A stretch of 64,000 nt of DNA from an uncultured Latescibacterota bacterium (GCA_951812755.1 OX638329.1:3852522-3916521); one strand, 5' to 3'. Counted from the stretch's first letter, positions 1 through 8,933 are shown. Notes: generated by a model from the sequence alone, not told the origin. Numbers and translations are program-made.

Positions 1-1
1 G

Positions 2-475
2 TACAGCGACAGCATGGGCGCGAAAGTCCTGGATGAAAACGGCAAAATGCAGTCCCTTTTCATGGGGTGTTACGGCATTGGCGTGGGGCGATTATTGGCG
101 TGTATTATCGAAGCCCATCACGACGACCACGGCATTATATGGCCGATATCCGTCGCACCCTTTGAGGTGCAAATCGTAGTCCTGACAGGTCGAAAACCCG
201 CAGGCGAACTGGAAGCCGCTGAGAAATTGTATGAACAACTAAAAGCCGCGGGCCTGGATGTCTTGCTCGACGACCGCGATGAACGCGCAGGCGTAAAATT
301 CAACGATGCGGATTTAATCGGCATCCCAATACGATTGACCGTGGGATCCCGCGGCCTGGCAAATGGACAGATAGAGATGAAATTGCGGCATGAAAATGAC
401 CGCTCAGATGTGCCTCTGGATCAGGTAGTGGAACATGTGCAGTGTGAAGTAAAAAAGCTAAAGACTAACAACTAA
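2..475 (+). CDS. proS: Prolyl-tRNA synthetase, C-terminal part (5' end outside window)
   Basis: This is the last 157 residues of class II prolyl-tRNA synthetase, which charges tRNA-Pro with proline in the cytoplasm. The reading frame is open from base 2, so the start lies outside the window. The class II motif 3 region is visible ([12 protein letters not shown], about residues 22-33 of this fragment), followed by a complete anticodon-binding domain with the typical [19 protein letters not shown] stretch. The stop is followed 26 bp later by glnS on the same strand, so the two synthetase genes probably form an operon. Family assignment is secure; the catalytic core cannot be judged here. Confidence 0.95.
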   Translation, partial: YSDSMGAKVLDENGKMQSLFMGCYGIGVGRLLACIIEAHHDDHGIIWPISVAPFEVQIVVLTGRKPAGELEAAEKLYEQLKAAGLDVLLDDRDERAGVKFNDADLIGIPIRLTVGSRGLANGQIEMKLRHENDRSDVPLDQVVEHVQCEVKKLKTNN

Positions 476-501
476 CAACTAACAACCCACAAAGGTTTAA
501 A

Positions 502-2181
502 ATGGCAACAACCGAAGACACACCAACGGATTTTATCCGAGAAATTGTTCGCGAAGACGTAAAAAATGGCAAACACAAAAAAATCGTAACGCGCTTTCCC
601 CCAGAGCCTAATGGCTATCTGCACATCGGTCATGCCAAGGCTTTTTGTCTGGACTTTGGCCTCGCCGAGGAATTTGACGGACAGTGCAATCTCCGATTTG
701 ACGACACCAACCCGGACCGGGAAGACACCGAATACGTCGAGTCCATCCAGGAAGATTTGAAATGGATGGGCTTTGATTGGGGCGACGGATTGTACTTTGC
801 CTCTGACTATTTTGACCAACTCTACGATTATGCAGTGGAACTCATTCAGCAGGGGAAAGCTTATGTCTGCGACTTGAGTCCAGAGGAGATACGCGATTAT
901 CGAGGCACTGTGACAGAGCCGGGTAAAAACAGCCCCTATCGAGATCGCACCGTGTCGGAAAATCTCGATCTATTTGCGCGAATGAAAAATGGAGAACTTC
1001 CCGATGGTGCGTGTACATTGCGAGCAAAAGCCGATATGGCATCGCCAAATATGAATATGCGCGATCCCGTAATGTATCGGATCAAACACACATCACACCA
1101 TCGCACGGGCGACAAATGGTGTATTTATCCAATGTACGATTGGGCACACGGGCAATCCGACGCCATTGAGCAAGTTACGCACTCGCTGTGTAGCATTGAG
1201 TTTGCAGAACACCGCCCCCTGTACGATTGGTACATCCAGCAGTTAGAGATCTTTCCCTCGCGGCAAATTGAATTTGCGCGGTTGAATATCACCTACACGT
1301 TGACCAGCAAGCGCATGTTGACCCAACTGGTCGAACGCAATCTCGTAAACGGATGGGATGACCCGCGCATGCCCACGCTTTCGGGCATGCGACGGCGCGG
1401 GATACCGCCGCAAGCCATTGTGAATTTTATCTGGCGCGTGGGAATGAATCGCCGGGATACAACGGCGGAAATAGATTTGTTTGAATTCTATATTCGCGAG
1501 CACCTGAACAAAGTCGCGCCCCGGGTAATGGGCGTGATTGACCCCTTAAAAGTGGTCATTGAAAACTATCCCGAAGATGAAGAAGAGACATTTGAGGCGA
1601 TGATCAACCCCGAAGACCCCGATGCCGGCACGCGCTCCGTGCCCTTTTCTCGGGAATTGTACATCGAGCGGGAAGATTTTATGGAAGATCCCCCGCGCAA
1701 ATTTTACCGTCTTGCGCCCGGGCGAGAGGTGCGATTGCGAGCGGCGTGTTATATCACCTGTCAGGAAGCAGTAAAAGATGATGACGGCAACATAACCGAA
1801 CTGCGCTGTACCTGGGATCCCGAAAGCCGCGGCGGCACAACACCCGATAAACGCAGGGTTCGCTCTACATTGCACTGGGTATCTGCCAAACACGCACTAA
1901 AAACCGAAGTCCGATTATTTGATCGGCTGTTCATGACGGAAAACCCAACCCGAACCGAAGATGGAGAGGACTTCACAGACAACTTAAACCCCGACTCGCT
2001 GGAAGTGCGTCCCACCTGTTATGTCGAGCCGAGCATGAAAGGGGCAGAAGTTGGCAGCGTGGTCCAATTCGAGCGACTGGGTTATTTTTGTATCGATCCG
2101 GACTCATCAGATGAAAAGCTCGTATTGAACCGAACGATTACTCTGCGCGACACATGGGCGAGGATGAGAAGTGGGAAGTAG
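502..2181 (+). CDS. glnS: Glutaminyl-tRNA synthetase
   Basis: A 559-residue class I synthetase that attaches glutamine to tRNA-Gln. The N-terminal [14 protein letters not shown] block carries the HIGH signature at residues 41-44, and LTSKR at 267-271 stands in the KMSKS loop position. The C-terminal half matches the two beta-barrel anticodon-binding domains of GlnRS. Length is typical for a bacterial GlnRS. The ATG follows an AAAGG-type ribosome site. A direct GlnRS, as opposed to GluRS plus GatCAB, is found only in some phyla. Its substrate tRNA-Gln lies 215 bp downstream. GlnRS is separated from GluRS by the Gln-specific C-terminal part and the downstream tRNA. Confidence 0.96.
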   Translation: MATTEDTPTDFIREIVREDVKNGKHKKIVTRFPPEPNGYLHIGHAKAFCLDFGLAEEFDGQCNLRFDDTNPDREDTEYVESIQEDLKWMGFDWGDGLYFASDYFDQLYDYAVELIQQGKAYVCDLSPEEIRDYRGTVTEPGKNSPYRDRTVSENLDLFARMKNGELPDGACTLRAKADMASPNMNMRDPVMYRIKHTSHHRTGDKWCIYPMYDWAHGQSDAIEQVTHSLCSIEFAEHRPLYDWYIQQLEIFPSRQIEFARLNITYTLTSKRMLTQLVERNLVNGWDDPRMPTLSGMRRRGIPPQAIVNFIWRVGMNRRDTTAEIDLFEFYIREHLNKVAPRVMGVIDPLKVVIENYPEDEEETFEAMINPEDPDAGTRSVPFSRELYIEREDFMEDPPRKFYRLAPGREVRLRAACYITCQEAVKDDDGNITELRCTWDPESRGGTTPDKRRVRSTLHWVSAKHALKTEVRLFDRLFMTENPTRTEDGEDFTDNLNPDSLEVRPTCYVEPSMKGAEVGSVVQFERLGYFCIDPDSSDEKLVLNRTITLRDTWARMRSGK

Positions 2182-2281
2182 GAAGTGGGAAGAAGCAGCG
2201 TCAGTCATCGCGGCATAGTGTTGTAGGGGACGGTCCCTGTGCCCCCGTATAGAATCATTACAGGGCAGGCTCTCGTGTGTC

Positions 2282-2306
2282 ATCGCGGCGTGATGTTAGC
2301 CGCGAT
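2282..2306. repeat. REP-like palindrome, copy 1
   Basis: ATCGCGGC and GCCGCGAT face each other across a 9-bp loop. A second copy of the same hairpin with the same flank (GTCATCGCGGC...GCCGCGATCCAG) is at 28697-28721. It lies between glnS and tRNA-Gln and is probably an extragenic dispersed repeat. The stretch 2182-2347 otherwise holds only a G/C-rich inverted repeat near 2227 and no gene. Confidence 0.6.
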
Positions 2307-2347
2307 CCAGAAGGTTTTTTGCTGTCCGCTAATTTCTAAAAAGAAAG

Positions 2348-2376
2348 TTGCCTCTAATCGGCTAAAAATTTATATT
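2348..2376 (+). promoter_or_regulatory. Sigma-70-type promoter of tRNA-Gln
   Basis: TTGCCT (-35, 2348-2353) and TATATT (-10, 2371-2376) are separated by exactly 17 bp. The expected start is near 2383, about 13 bases before the mature tRNA. No other gene lies in between. Confidence 0.7.
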
Positions 2377-4016
2377 TAGCCCTTCGGCACAGTATTGCCC
2401 CTTCGTCTAATGGCAAGACACTGGATTTTGGTTCCAGGTATCGGGGTTCGAATCCCTGAGGGGCAACCAACTACATCTTCTCGCTGAACTTTGATTCTAT
2501 CCGTTTCATTGGCAGAATCAAACAAGGCGAGTTGAATCCCATCAGGAGTATAGATCAGGTGGTTGATATGCAGTCTTAACAGGTCTTTCCGTTCTTCTGG
2601 TGTGGCTTCAGTAAATAATTCCTCAAAGGTCGTAAGTTTTTGCTCCAACTGAGCAACGCTTACGGCCTTTTGTTTTACCTCTGCCAGAGTTACTTCATTC
2701 TCCATCATCTCCTGCTCTATTTGGCTTTTTTGCTCCTCCAGGTCGATAATTTTCTGACTGATGGTTTTAATGCCAACCTTGCGTTCCGCGATGCTTTCCA
2801 CCAAAGCATCCAGCTTCTTCTCAATATCTTTGAGAAGCCTTTGATAATTTTTCCGTGCTTGCATCAAGGATTTCATACGCTCTGAGTTATTTGTTGTCGC
2901 CTCAGCAACAAGGTCCTGGACACGTTTTTGATCATCACTGAGTTGAATTAACCGATCCGCGACTACTTTTTCAAGGGCTTGTGCGGGCACAGCCTTCATT
3001 TTGCATTCCTTGTTGCCACGATGAATTTTGCAGGTGCATTGATAGTAGAAATACGGCTTTTTCTGGTGGTTCATGCCGTAATAGGGTGTCATATAGAACT
3101 TGCACCAACCACATTTCACCAGACCTTGCAATAAGAAGGTATGCAGGTTTTGTTTTCTGCTTTTTGAGCGTTTGGCCCGTTTGGATTCTATAATGGCTTG
3201 CACTTTATTCCACAATTCCATAGGAATAATGGGTTCCTGCTGGCCTTCATATACTTCACCGTTGTAAGCAATTTTTCCGATATAAAATTCATTTTGCAGA
3301 ATACGCATAATGTGTGTGTTATTGAATTTTTTGCCCGTACGGACATGACCTCTCCTGGATACATACGATTTCGTACGATAGCCCTTTTCATTTACGACCG
3401 GTGCCGTCGCCCTGAAACTTTTCTCTTTCACATACGTACGAAAAATCAAGAGTACCAATTCTCGCTCTGCCTCATTGGGCTTTGGTACGCCTTTGTCATC
3501 TGGGTCATTGTCATACCCAAGAATCTGTCCGCCATTATGCAGGCCCTCCTCTGCACGCCACTGCATTTTTTCTTTTGTGCGCTCACTGGTGCGCTCCCGC
3601 TCTAACTCGGCCACTATCAAAAAAATGTTGAGGAAACACCGCCCTTCAGGAGTGGACGTATCCCAATTTTCACGGAGCGATATGAATGTTGCTTCATGTT
3701 CCTTTAGAAATTCTTGGAAATGATAAAAGTCGATGATAGACCGACTGGCGCGATCAATTTTTGTGCAAAGCACTGCATTGATCTTACCCCGCTCAATGTC
3801 TTGAATCATTCGCTTGTATTCAGGTCTATCCACATTCTTGCCAGATTTGCCTTCTTCACGATATATTGCAGCTACTGTCCATTCTTCCTCTGGAGATGTG
3901 GAATCCTTGACCTCAACGTACTTTTGAAGAAGATCAATTTGGGTATCCAAACTCCCATTTTTCACTTCTGCTTGCATATCGGTCGAGACCCGTGCGTAAA
4001 GACCGCATTTAATCAT
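2376..4016 (-). CDS. Large serine recombinase (integrase), C-terminus replaced by integration
   Basis: This site-specific recombinase probably inserts and excises the surrounding element. As integrated it has 546 residues. The N-terminal resolvase domain has catalytic Ser11 in YARVSTD with Arg9. A recombinase domain follows to about residue 270, then a zinc ribbon (Cys302, Cys305, Cys327/329, Cys338) and a long coiled coil (about 365-465). The ATG has an AAAGGAG site. Residues 1-519 belong to the element. Residues 520-546 are encoded by the antisense strand of tRNA-Gln and flanking DNA, because the crossover core lies inside the coding sequence. The natural C-terminus lies at 26991-27462. Whether the tRNA-encoded tail leaves the protein active is unknown. 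Confidence 0.93.
   Translation of the reverse strand: MIKCGLYARVSTDMQAEVKNGSLDTQIDLLQKYVEVKDSTSPEEEWTVAAIYREEGKSGKNVDRPEYKRMIQDIERGKINAVLCTKIDRASRSIIDFYHFQEFLKEHEATFISLRENWDTSTPEGRCFLNIFLIVAELERERTSERTKEKMQWRAEEGLHNGGQILGYDNDPDDKGVPKPNEAERELVLLIFRTYVKEKSFRATAPVVNEKGYRTKSYVSRRGHVRTGKKFNNTHIMRILQNEFYIGKIAYNGEVYEGQQEPIIPMELWNKVQAIIESKRAKRSKSRKQNLHTFLLQGLVKCGWCKFYMTPYYGMNHQKKPYFYYQCTCKIHRGNKECKMKAVPAQALEKVVADRLIQLSDDQKRVQDLVAEATTNNSERMKSLMQARKNYQRLLKDIEKKLDALVESIAERKVGIKTISQKIIDLEEQKSQIEQEMMENEVTLAEVKQKAVSVAQLEQKLTTFEELFTEATPEERKDLLRLHINHLIYTPDGIQLALFDSANETDRIKVQREDVVGCPSGIRTPIPGTKIQCLAIRRRGNTVPKG
2396..2469 (+). tRNA. tRNA-Gln (anticodon UUG)
   Basis: A 74-base tRNA with encoded CCA. The acceptor stem TGCCCCT/AGGGGCA pairs over all seven positions, the anticodon stem CTGGA/TCCAG encloses loop TTTTGGT with anticodon TTG, and the T-arm has the GGTTCGAATCC signature. 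It decodes CAA. The final nine bases GGGCAACCA are the left crossover core of the integrated element. The gene is also covered, antisense, by the 3' end of the recombinase reading frame, so recombinase transcripts would run into it. Confidence 0.97.
2461..2469. other. Left attachment core (attL)
   Basis: GGGCAACCA, the 3' end of tRNA-Gln including CCA, is repeated exactly at 27463-27471. Flanking bases differ on both sides, so the identical core is 9 bp. On the right side of this copy lies the recombinase gene, on the left side the tRNA. Confidence 0.8.
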
Positions 4017-4120
4017 ATCTATCTCCTTTGTCCTGTATTGTTTTCTTTGGAAATTATATATGAATATATTTCCCGCATATTTATTACAAATATACTTAAA
4101 AACAATACTTTATGCAATAT

Positions 4121-4324
4121 TTAATCGTTACTTCCATTGCCATAAATATTGTTCAGAGTTGGTTTTTCCAACCTTCTCAGATAAATATTTTGGCAGAGTT
4201 CTCGCAAGTGATCCATCCGTTCTTCGGGGGACAATTGAGCATACGGATTTTGTGGATTTGGAGGGCCTTCTTCTATGACCTTAACAGGGATATTGTCCCA
4301 GTCGATTTTTTGTCGTTTTGCCAT
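4121..4324 (-). CDS. Small recombinase-linked protein, unknown function
   Basis: A 67-residue basic protein upstream of the recombinase on the same strand. An ATG at 4324 is preceded by AAAGAAAGG at proper spacing; the GTG six bases earlier is less likely. It contains a short acidic/helical stretch (SPEERMDHLRELCQNIYLR, about 33-51). Small proteins beside large serine recombinases sometimes act as directionality factors or regulators; here that is only a positional guess. It probably shares a transcript with the recombinase 104 bp downstream. Confidence 0.65.
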   Translation of the reverse strand: MAKRQKIDWDNIPVKVIEEGPPNPQNPYAQLSPEERMDHLRELCQNIYLRRLEKPTLNNIYGNGSND

Positions 4325-4400
4325 AACCACACCTTTCTTTTGCTCAGGTGTGGTTTTTCCTACTCCCTGATATTGTTTTTAATGATTTGTTTTTGGAGTT

Positions 4401-4565
4401 TTATTTGTATTGCATATCGTGTTTCAGAGCATCAATTTTAATACTCTGCTCTTTTACGATATTAACCAACTCGCCTTTTTGAATACGCAGTGTGATCGAC
4501 CCCCAAAAAGAGGTGTCGAGTTCTTCCAGAAGTTGAGAAATTTCTTTGATTGTTTGTGTCTTCAT
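4401..4565 (-). CDS. YezD-like small protein (DUF2292 type)
   Basis: A 54-residue protein with a strong GGAGAT ribosome site 7 bases before the ATG. The central part (GSITLRIQKGELVNIVKEQSIKI) matches the pattern of the DUF2292/YezD family, short proteins with a GSVTIxIQDGKVVQIEKTEKIR-like core and no firmly established role. It sits between two other small genes in the recombinase transcription unit (73 aa, 54 aa, 67 aa, recombinase). Assignment rests on motif similarity by eye. Confidence 0.65.
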   Translation of the reverse strand: MKTQTIKEISQLLEELDTSFWGSITLRIQKGELVNIVKEQSIKIDALKHDMQYK

Positions 4566-4673
4566 TTGTTAATCTCCTTCAGCGGCATTAACACTCGTCA
4601 TCAAAGCCGCCGGATTTTCGCCTCGTCGTATTCGTTCCAATTACCCATCCTGTCCAGTGCCGCCGCAATGTGT

Positions 4674-4895
4674 TCAATTTTTACTACTGTTCACCACCAG
4701 CGACCGCAAAAAACCAAACTCGATTTGCACAGACCCCGACCGATCCAATGCCCGACTACGCCGCCTCAATGCTCGATCTTTGCGCCGCTCAACATCGACC
4801 ACCTGAGCAAGCATCAACGCTTTTTGAGCCGATATTTCCGGATTATTCGGCTTTGGTGTTCGTGACCACTGATTCACTAATCGCAAAGTGTCCAT
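4674..4895 (-). CDS. Small hypothetical protein
   Basis: A 73-residue protein whose ATG at 4895 follows GGAGGTGGAGC, a very strong ribosome site. It is rich in Arg/Lys between residues 35 and 55. No family was recognised. It is the first gene of the leftward recombinase unit. In the next frame just downstream (to about 4593) there is a short protein-like stretch ending DEAKIRRL without a start codon; this could be a frameshifted tail of the same protein or chance. Confidence 0.55.
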   Translation of the reverse strand: MDTLRLVNQWSRTPKPNNPEISAQKALMLAQVVDVERRKDRALRRRSRALDRSGSVQIEFGFLRSLVVNSSKN

Positions 4896-5167
4896 TGCTC
4901 CACCTCCGGGAAACAAGTTTGAAAAGGATTCAAAAGTGTGTCTGGTTCAGTACTTGTCCTGTGGTTTTTGGAGTTACTGACTCAAGTGTGTGCGAAGCTG
5001 GTGCTGCGCTTTGGGGTTTCAACAAAAGGTGCAATTTTGGCGACCTCAAGGAGCCGAAATTCGCCTTATAATAGAGTCCCCTTAGAGTCCCTTTAGGCAA
5101 AAATTCCGTTTTTTACGTAACTCATTGAGACACAAAATTTTGCGCCATTTTTCTACAAAAAGTTTCA

Positions 5168-5227
5168 GACGGTTTAATTCCCATATTCGGACGGTTTAAT
5201 TCCCACATTCGGACGGTTTAATTCCCA
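5168..5227. repeat. Three 22-bp iterons, probable replication origin
   Basis: GACGGTTTAATTCCCA begins at 5168, 5190 and 5212, giving an exact 22-bp period (two helical turns); the first two units are complete with tails TATTCG and CATTCG, the third is partial. The last unit overlaps the 3' end of the adjacent replication gene. Spaced direct repeats beside a replication gene are the usual form of iteron origins. Upstream, 4925-5167 has no gene, only a short direct repeat (TAGAGTCCC twice near 5083-5103) and A/T-rich DNA near 5105-5165, which could be the unwinding region. Confidence 0.7.
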
Positions 5228-6876
5228 GTCAAAAAGTTCTGCAAGTTCACCGTTTCCCACTTTTGCTCTTTTGCCAATCTCGCGGCCTCAACAAAGCGAG
5301 CGGTTGCCCGAAACCAGGCCACACCTTTTGTATCAAATGAAAACTCTACTGTGTCACCAGCGGTCGCTGGGTTGCGTCCGTCCGTCACATAGCCCGCAGC
5401 CTTCAACACGTCTTTGCGCCGTCCAAATCGCCTATTGACTGTGCTATCTTTGGCCTTGTCGTTCTCGTCCCAATTATCGCCCGTCAAACGCATGAATGTT
5501 CGCCAGTCCACCTTTTGCCACTCACCAGGCCCACCTTTTGAAACGGCTACCAGTGGTCGGGCAATGCCTTTATTTTCGCCTCGGATTGTTGGGGATCCCC
5601 GCGCCAAATGATATTCAATACCCGCGATTGTTCGCCAGATACCCCCGTCATCAACCTTTCCCCAAAGCCGGTTCTTGCCCACCGCACCATAACCCGCCGT
5701 TAATGTCCACTGGCCGTTTTCCCGCCTCGACCACAACGGCTTTGAAAGTGTCACCGTTTCATCATTTATTCGTGAGCATATAGCCATATCATACGGAATA
5801 AATAGGCCGTCTTTTTCAATCCATACCATCATAGCCCATACCGCGACCCAGGCATCAATAAACCGCTGTTTGTCTTGCCTATTGATTTTTTTCCGAAAGC
5901 CGCCTTGTCTATTCCGCGCCAACAACCTTGCGCCGTCTTTGTGGGACAGGAAAAGGGATTGATTGCTGGCATGTGTGAGAAATAGCAAAACAGAAACATC
6001 AGCTGCGATTGATTTGTGCAGGTCGCCGCCAAATTCTGAATAAGCGATCAGTGGTATCGGTTGAGCAAGCGGCTTGCGCTTAAACGAAAAACCCAAAGTA
6101 AGCTGGCCCTGTGTGTTTTGTGGTTTGTAGGCTTTCAGATTGCCTATCCGTGCGCGTGTTTTGAAATCCCGTATGTGGGTAGCAAGCGGCTGCCCATCGA
6201 CCATAACCGCATCAATGCTCCCCCCTATCGCTTCCCATCGAGTACGCGAAATTTCCGAAACCCCGTAAGGCACAGCCGTGAGTCCACCGCCAACCACATC
6301 CACACTTGCCTTTTCCGGTTTTCGCGGTCGATTTTGCCACCCTCTGATAAGCCGCGCAAGTATCCACTCGCCGCCAAAGCCGTTTTCTCTCGCTTCAAGC
6401 CACGCTTTATGCATCTGGAAAAGCATTTTCTCCGGTCCGAAAAAATTATTCCACAGGCGCAAAATTAGGTCTTTTGGAATCGTCTTGCAGGGTATTTCAA
6501 AATACTGTCCTATCACTGCAATTATTTTTTGCAATCTGTCATCCGATGCAGGACTTGCAAAGCGAGTATAAAGACAGTAGGTCACGGTTTGGTAGTTCAC
6601 CACTGGTGCAAACTGTGAGACCCGTTTAATATCTGCGTCTATTTGGGCAATATCAAAGTCTGTCACATCTGCGGCATAAGCCACCACATCATCAACGGCT
6701 GGGATCTTGGCCTTTGGGCAAGGCGTATTGTTTCCACTGTCAAACCAGCACCAGACAGCGCCCCACTTCAAAAATTCCGATTCTGTGGCCTTGATAAGTG
6801 TCTCCTGGGCTATCGCCTTATACTGCTCCAAATCATCGCCTGATAAGGTCGGCTGATTTGGGTTTTGCTTTGCCAT
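5218..6876 (-). CDS. Putative plasmid replication protein
   Basis: A 552-residue protein with no family recognised from sequence alone. The start at 6876 overlaps the end of the upstream helicase-like gene by about 44 bp, so the two are translationally linked. The C-terminal part (WRTFMRLTGDNWDENDKAKDS... DVLKAAGYVTDG, about 455-510) reads like a winged-helix DNA-binding segment. The stop codon lies within the third iteron. Position between a DnaB/RepA-like ATPase and iterons argues for an initiator or loader. Without a profile match the role is inferred. Codon use resembles its neighbours. Confidence 0.6.
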   Translation of the reverse strand: MAKQNPNQPTLSGDDLEQYKAIAQETLIKATESEFLKWGAVWCWFDSGNNTPCPKAKIPAVDDVVAYAADVTDFDIAQIDADIKRVSQFAPVVNYQTVTYCLYTRFASPASDDRLQKIIAVIGQYFEIPCKTIPKDLILRLWNNFFGPEKMLFQMHKAWLEARENGFGGEWILARLIRGWQNRPRKPEKASVDVVGGGLTAVPYGVSEISRTRWEAIGGSIDAVMVDGQPLATHIRDFKTRARIGNLKAYKPQNTQGQLTLGFSFKRKPLAQPIPLIAYSEFGGDLHKSIAADVSVLLFLTHASNQSLFLSHKDGARLLARNRQGGFRKKINRQDKQRFIDAWVAVWAMMVWIEKDGLFIPYDMAICSRINDETVTLSKPLWSRRENGQWTLTAGYGAVGKNRLWGKVDDGGIWRTIAGIEYHLARGSPTIRGENKGIARPLVAVSKGGPGEWQKVDWRTFMRLTGDNWDENDKAKDSTVNRRFGRRKDVLKAAGYVTDGRNPATAGDTVEFSFDTKGVAWFRATARFVEAARLAKEQKWETVNLQNFLTGN

Positions 6877-8197
6877 TTGTTGCCTCGCTGTTAATAGTGT
6901 CCTGTTCGATCCACACTCCCCGGTCAAAGGCCAACATTGTAGGCTTTTCCGGTTTGGCCGCGTAGCTCAATTTTTCCACCTCAAACTTGTATTTTGCTGG
7001 CCCGGTCTGGTCGTCCTGTTTTTCTTTACTCAAAAACCACATCGCCCTAGGGTCGGCTTCCCAGCCAGTTGATCCACTGAATTTTGCCTCGTTCTTTGGG
7101 GGATGCGCCAGGAACAAAACCGCACAATTATTCGCATTACCCCAGGCGGAAAAATAATTTGTGAACTCTCGGACACTGGCCCGGTCGTTCTCGTCGGAGG
7201 AAAACGCACCAGAAAGTGGATCCAGCACCAGAACATCAGCCCCAAACGCCGCCGCCTGTTTCAATAGCACCTCGCCCACTGGCAAAATATGTGCCCGGTT
7301 ATAGCGATTCTCCCCTTGTCTCACCCCCCACAGTGGCCCACGACCATCAGCCCGCAGATTGACGTATTTTACATTTGCCTCAAAATCGCTTTGACTGAAC
7401 CATCCCAGGCGACTTTGTGCCAAAGCCAGCCGCCTTTTGTGTTCATCCTTATCATCTTCCCAGGACGCGAGATAAATCCGCTTTTGGGGCTGATTATTTG
7501 CGTATGTGAGTTGTCGCTCTTTAGACTGCCAGGGCGTACCACCCCAGCCACAGGCCAGCTTGCCCACGATCTGGAGCATCAGGCGAGATTTGCCAACACC
7601 GCCTCGGCCTGTAAAAAGCGTCAACTCATTCGCCGGTAAAAGCTGATCAATAAGCCATTCTCGCGGCTCAACATCGTCCCAATCCGACAGGGATTCTTCT
7701 TTGATCGGCGCATAATCCCGATTAAAACCCCGGCCCTTTTCTAAAAGCTGATCGAAACGCGCCTGGAAGTCACCTATGGCCTGGTCGTCTATATGCTCGC
7801 CTTCGGCCATTTGCTGGCCCAGGACAATCAGCCCACGCCTGAACGAGTTTTTTGAAACGATCTTGATATAGCTATCCACAAGGGCACTGGTCGCCGTCTC
7901 ACTCGCCAATTCTGCCACGTAAGCCGCGCCGCCCGCATCTTCGAGTTTGCCAGTTTCAAGCAATGCCTCGCAGACCGTCAACTGATCAACGGGCTGTCCC
8001 AATTTCCACATGCCAACAATGACTCGATACATGCGCCGATTTGTCGTATTATAGAAATCGTCTGATGTAAGTCTTGCGGCTACCTGGTCAATTACCCCAT
8101 TGTCGATAAGGCAAGATCCCAGGACTGCTTTTTCAGCCTCGTTATTGTGCGGCATTGCTCGCAATAACGAGGCTTCTTTTTTTTCGTTTGATCCCAT
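6833..8197 (-). CDS. DnaB N-terminal domain fused to RepA-like hexameric ATPase
   Basis: A 454-residue protein that probably acts as the element's own replicative helicase or helicase loader. Residues about 10-110 match the DnaB N-terminal domain (NNEAEKAVLGSCLID, then DDFYNTTNRRMYRVI). From about 155 on it resembles AAA_25/RepA ATPases: Walker A FTGRGGVGKSRLML, Walker B VLVLDPLSG and a later LFLAHPPK segment. The ATG at 8197 follows GAGAAAGGA; an upstream extension in the same frame lacks such a site. The DnaB-N plus RepA-type core is not the standard DnaB architecture. It is followed, with overlap, by the putative replication protein. Confidence 0.8.
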   Translation of the reverse strand: MGSNEKKEASLLRAMPHNNEAEKAVLGSCLIDNGVIDQVAARLTSDDFYNTTNRRMYRVIVGMWKLGQPVDQLTVCEALLETGKLEDAGGAAYVAELASETATSALVDSYIKIVSKNSFRRGLIVLGQQMAEGEHIDDQAIGDFQARFDQLLEKGRGFNRDYAPIKEESLSDWDDVEPREWLIDQLLPANELTLFTGRGGVGKSRLMLQIVGKLACGWGGTPWQSKERQLTYANNQPQKRIYLASWEDDKDEHKRRLALAQSRLGWFSQSDFEANVKYVNLRADGRGPLWGVRQGENRYNRAHILPVGEVLLKQAAAFGADVLVLDPLSGAFSSDENDRASVREFTNYFSAWGNANNCAVLFLAHPPKNEAKFSGSTGWEADPRAMWFLSKEKQDDQTGPAKYKFEVEKLSYAAKPEKPTMLAFDRGVWIEQDTINSEATNGKAKPKSADLIRR

Positions 8198-8218
8198 CTT
8201 CAAAATCCTTTCTCCAAA

Positions 8219-8254
8219 GCACCACCAGGTAAAGACTTGGCGCCCTAGTGGTGC
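8219..8254 (-). other. Leader hairpin before the helicase gene
   Basis: GCACCAC (8219-8225) and GTGGTGC (8248-8254) form a perfect 7-bp stem immediately upstream of the ribosome site of the DnaB/RepA-like gene. A hairpin with the same ATCGCAC start and ACCTGG-rich loop side occurs before the previous gene at 8653-8694. They may be translational control elements or processing sites. Confidence 0.45.
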
Positions 8255-8282
8255 GATCTTTTTGTCAGTCGATAGTACCACA

Positions 8283-8612
8283 TCACGCGCTCCCCATCGC
8301 AAAAAGTTCAGTCTGGTTTAGATCCACAACCGCCTCTTTCCGCGGTCGCTGTTGTCGCTTGACCTTTGGCCGAACTTCACGCCTCACCGGAATGCTCAAA
8401 ACGTCTCCCAATTTGAGCAACACGCCAGACTGCACCATCTCGTCCACCTTGCCCTCGACACACTCAACAAGGCTGTCTGTCGGCTTTTCGCCAGGATCGC
8501 AGTAAATCAACTGTTCAAAAGTCAACGGATAACTCGCCTTTACTTCCTCAAAGATTTGGTACTTCACCACGTCAACCGGATCGCTGGGATTATACGGATT
8601 CGGTCTCGGCAT
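8283..8612 (-). CDS. Hypothetical protein in the replication operon
   Basis: A 109-residue protein with an ATG after GAAAGG. The N-terminal half (about 14-75) is helical and ends in a small beta-rich part; the C-terminal part is basic (RPKVKRQQRPRKE, about 82-94). It may be a winged-helix DNA-binding protein, but no family was recognised. It lies 86 bp upstream of the DnaB/RepA-like gene on the same strand. Confidence 0.6.
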   Translation of the reverse strand: MPRPNPYNPSDPVDVVKYQIFEEVKASYPLTFEQLIYCDPGEKPTDSLVECVEGKVDEMVQSGVLLKLGDVLSIPVRREVRPKVKRQQRPRKEAVVDLNQTELFAMGSA

Positions 8613-8652
8613 TTTTCAACCTTTCTGTCCGCGCCCCCCCAGGTGAAATGAA

Positions 8653-8694
8653 AAATCGCACCGCCCAGATTAAGGCGTCTCCTTTGTGCGATTT
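8653..8694 (-). other. Leader hairpin, second copy of the type at 8219
   Basis: AAATCGCAC (8653-8661) and GTGCGATTT (8686-8694) form a perfect 9-bp stem in the spacer before the 109-residue gene. It shares ATCGCAC with the hairpin at 8219-8254 when read on the minus strand. Function is unknown. Confidence 0.45.
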
Positions 8695-8729
8695 ACCCAA
8701 TTTTCAGGCATAAACACAGTGAAAGAAAT

Positions 8730-8933
8730 TTATTCACTTTTTTCCCGCCGATCAAAACGCCGCCCGCGCCGTCTATCCCCAATTTTTTCCAAATACAGAT
8801 CGACACACTCACGGACAACACTGGCAATAGATCGTTTATCTCGGTGTGCAACCTCATCCAGTGCCAGTTTCTGTTCCTCCGTCAATCCAACAATGAATTT
8901 GCGCGGGAAAATCGTATCGCGGTGATACGCCAT
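8730..8933 (-). CDS. Ribbon-helix-helix (CopG-like) DNA-binding protein
   Basis: A 67-residue protein whose ATG at 8933 follows CAGGAG. Residues about 8-50 fit the ribbon-helix-helix pattern: a strand (FPRKFIVGLT), then EEQKLALDEVAHRDKRSIASVVRECVDLYLEK. The tail is highly basic. Such proteins usually repress plasmid copy number or their own promoters. It is the first gene of the leftward replication operon and is divergent from the long rightward operon, so it is a good candidate regulator of the intergenic region 8934-9173. Confidence 0.75.
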   Translation of the reverse strand: MAYHRDTIFPRKFIVGLTEEQKLALDEVAHRDKRSIASVVRECVDLYLEKIGDRRRGRRFDRREKSE

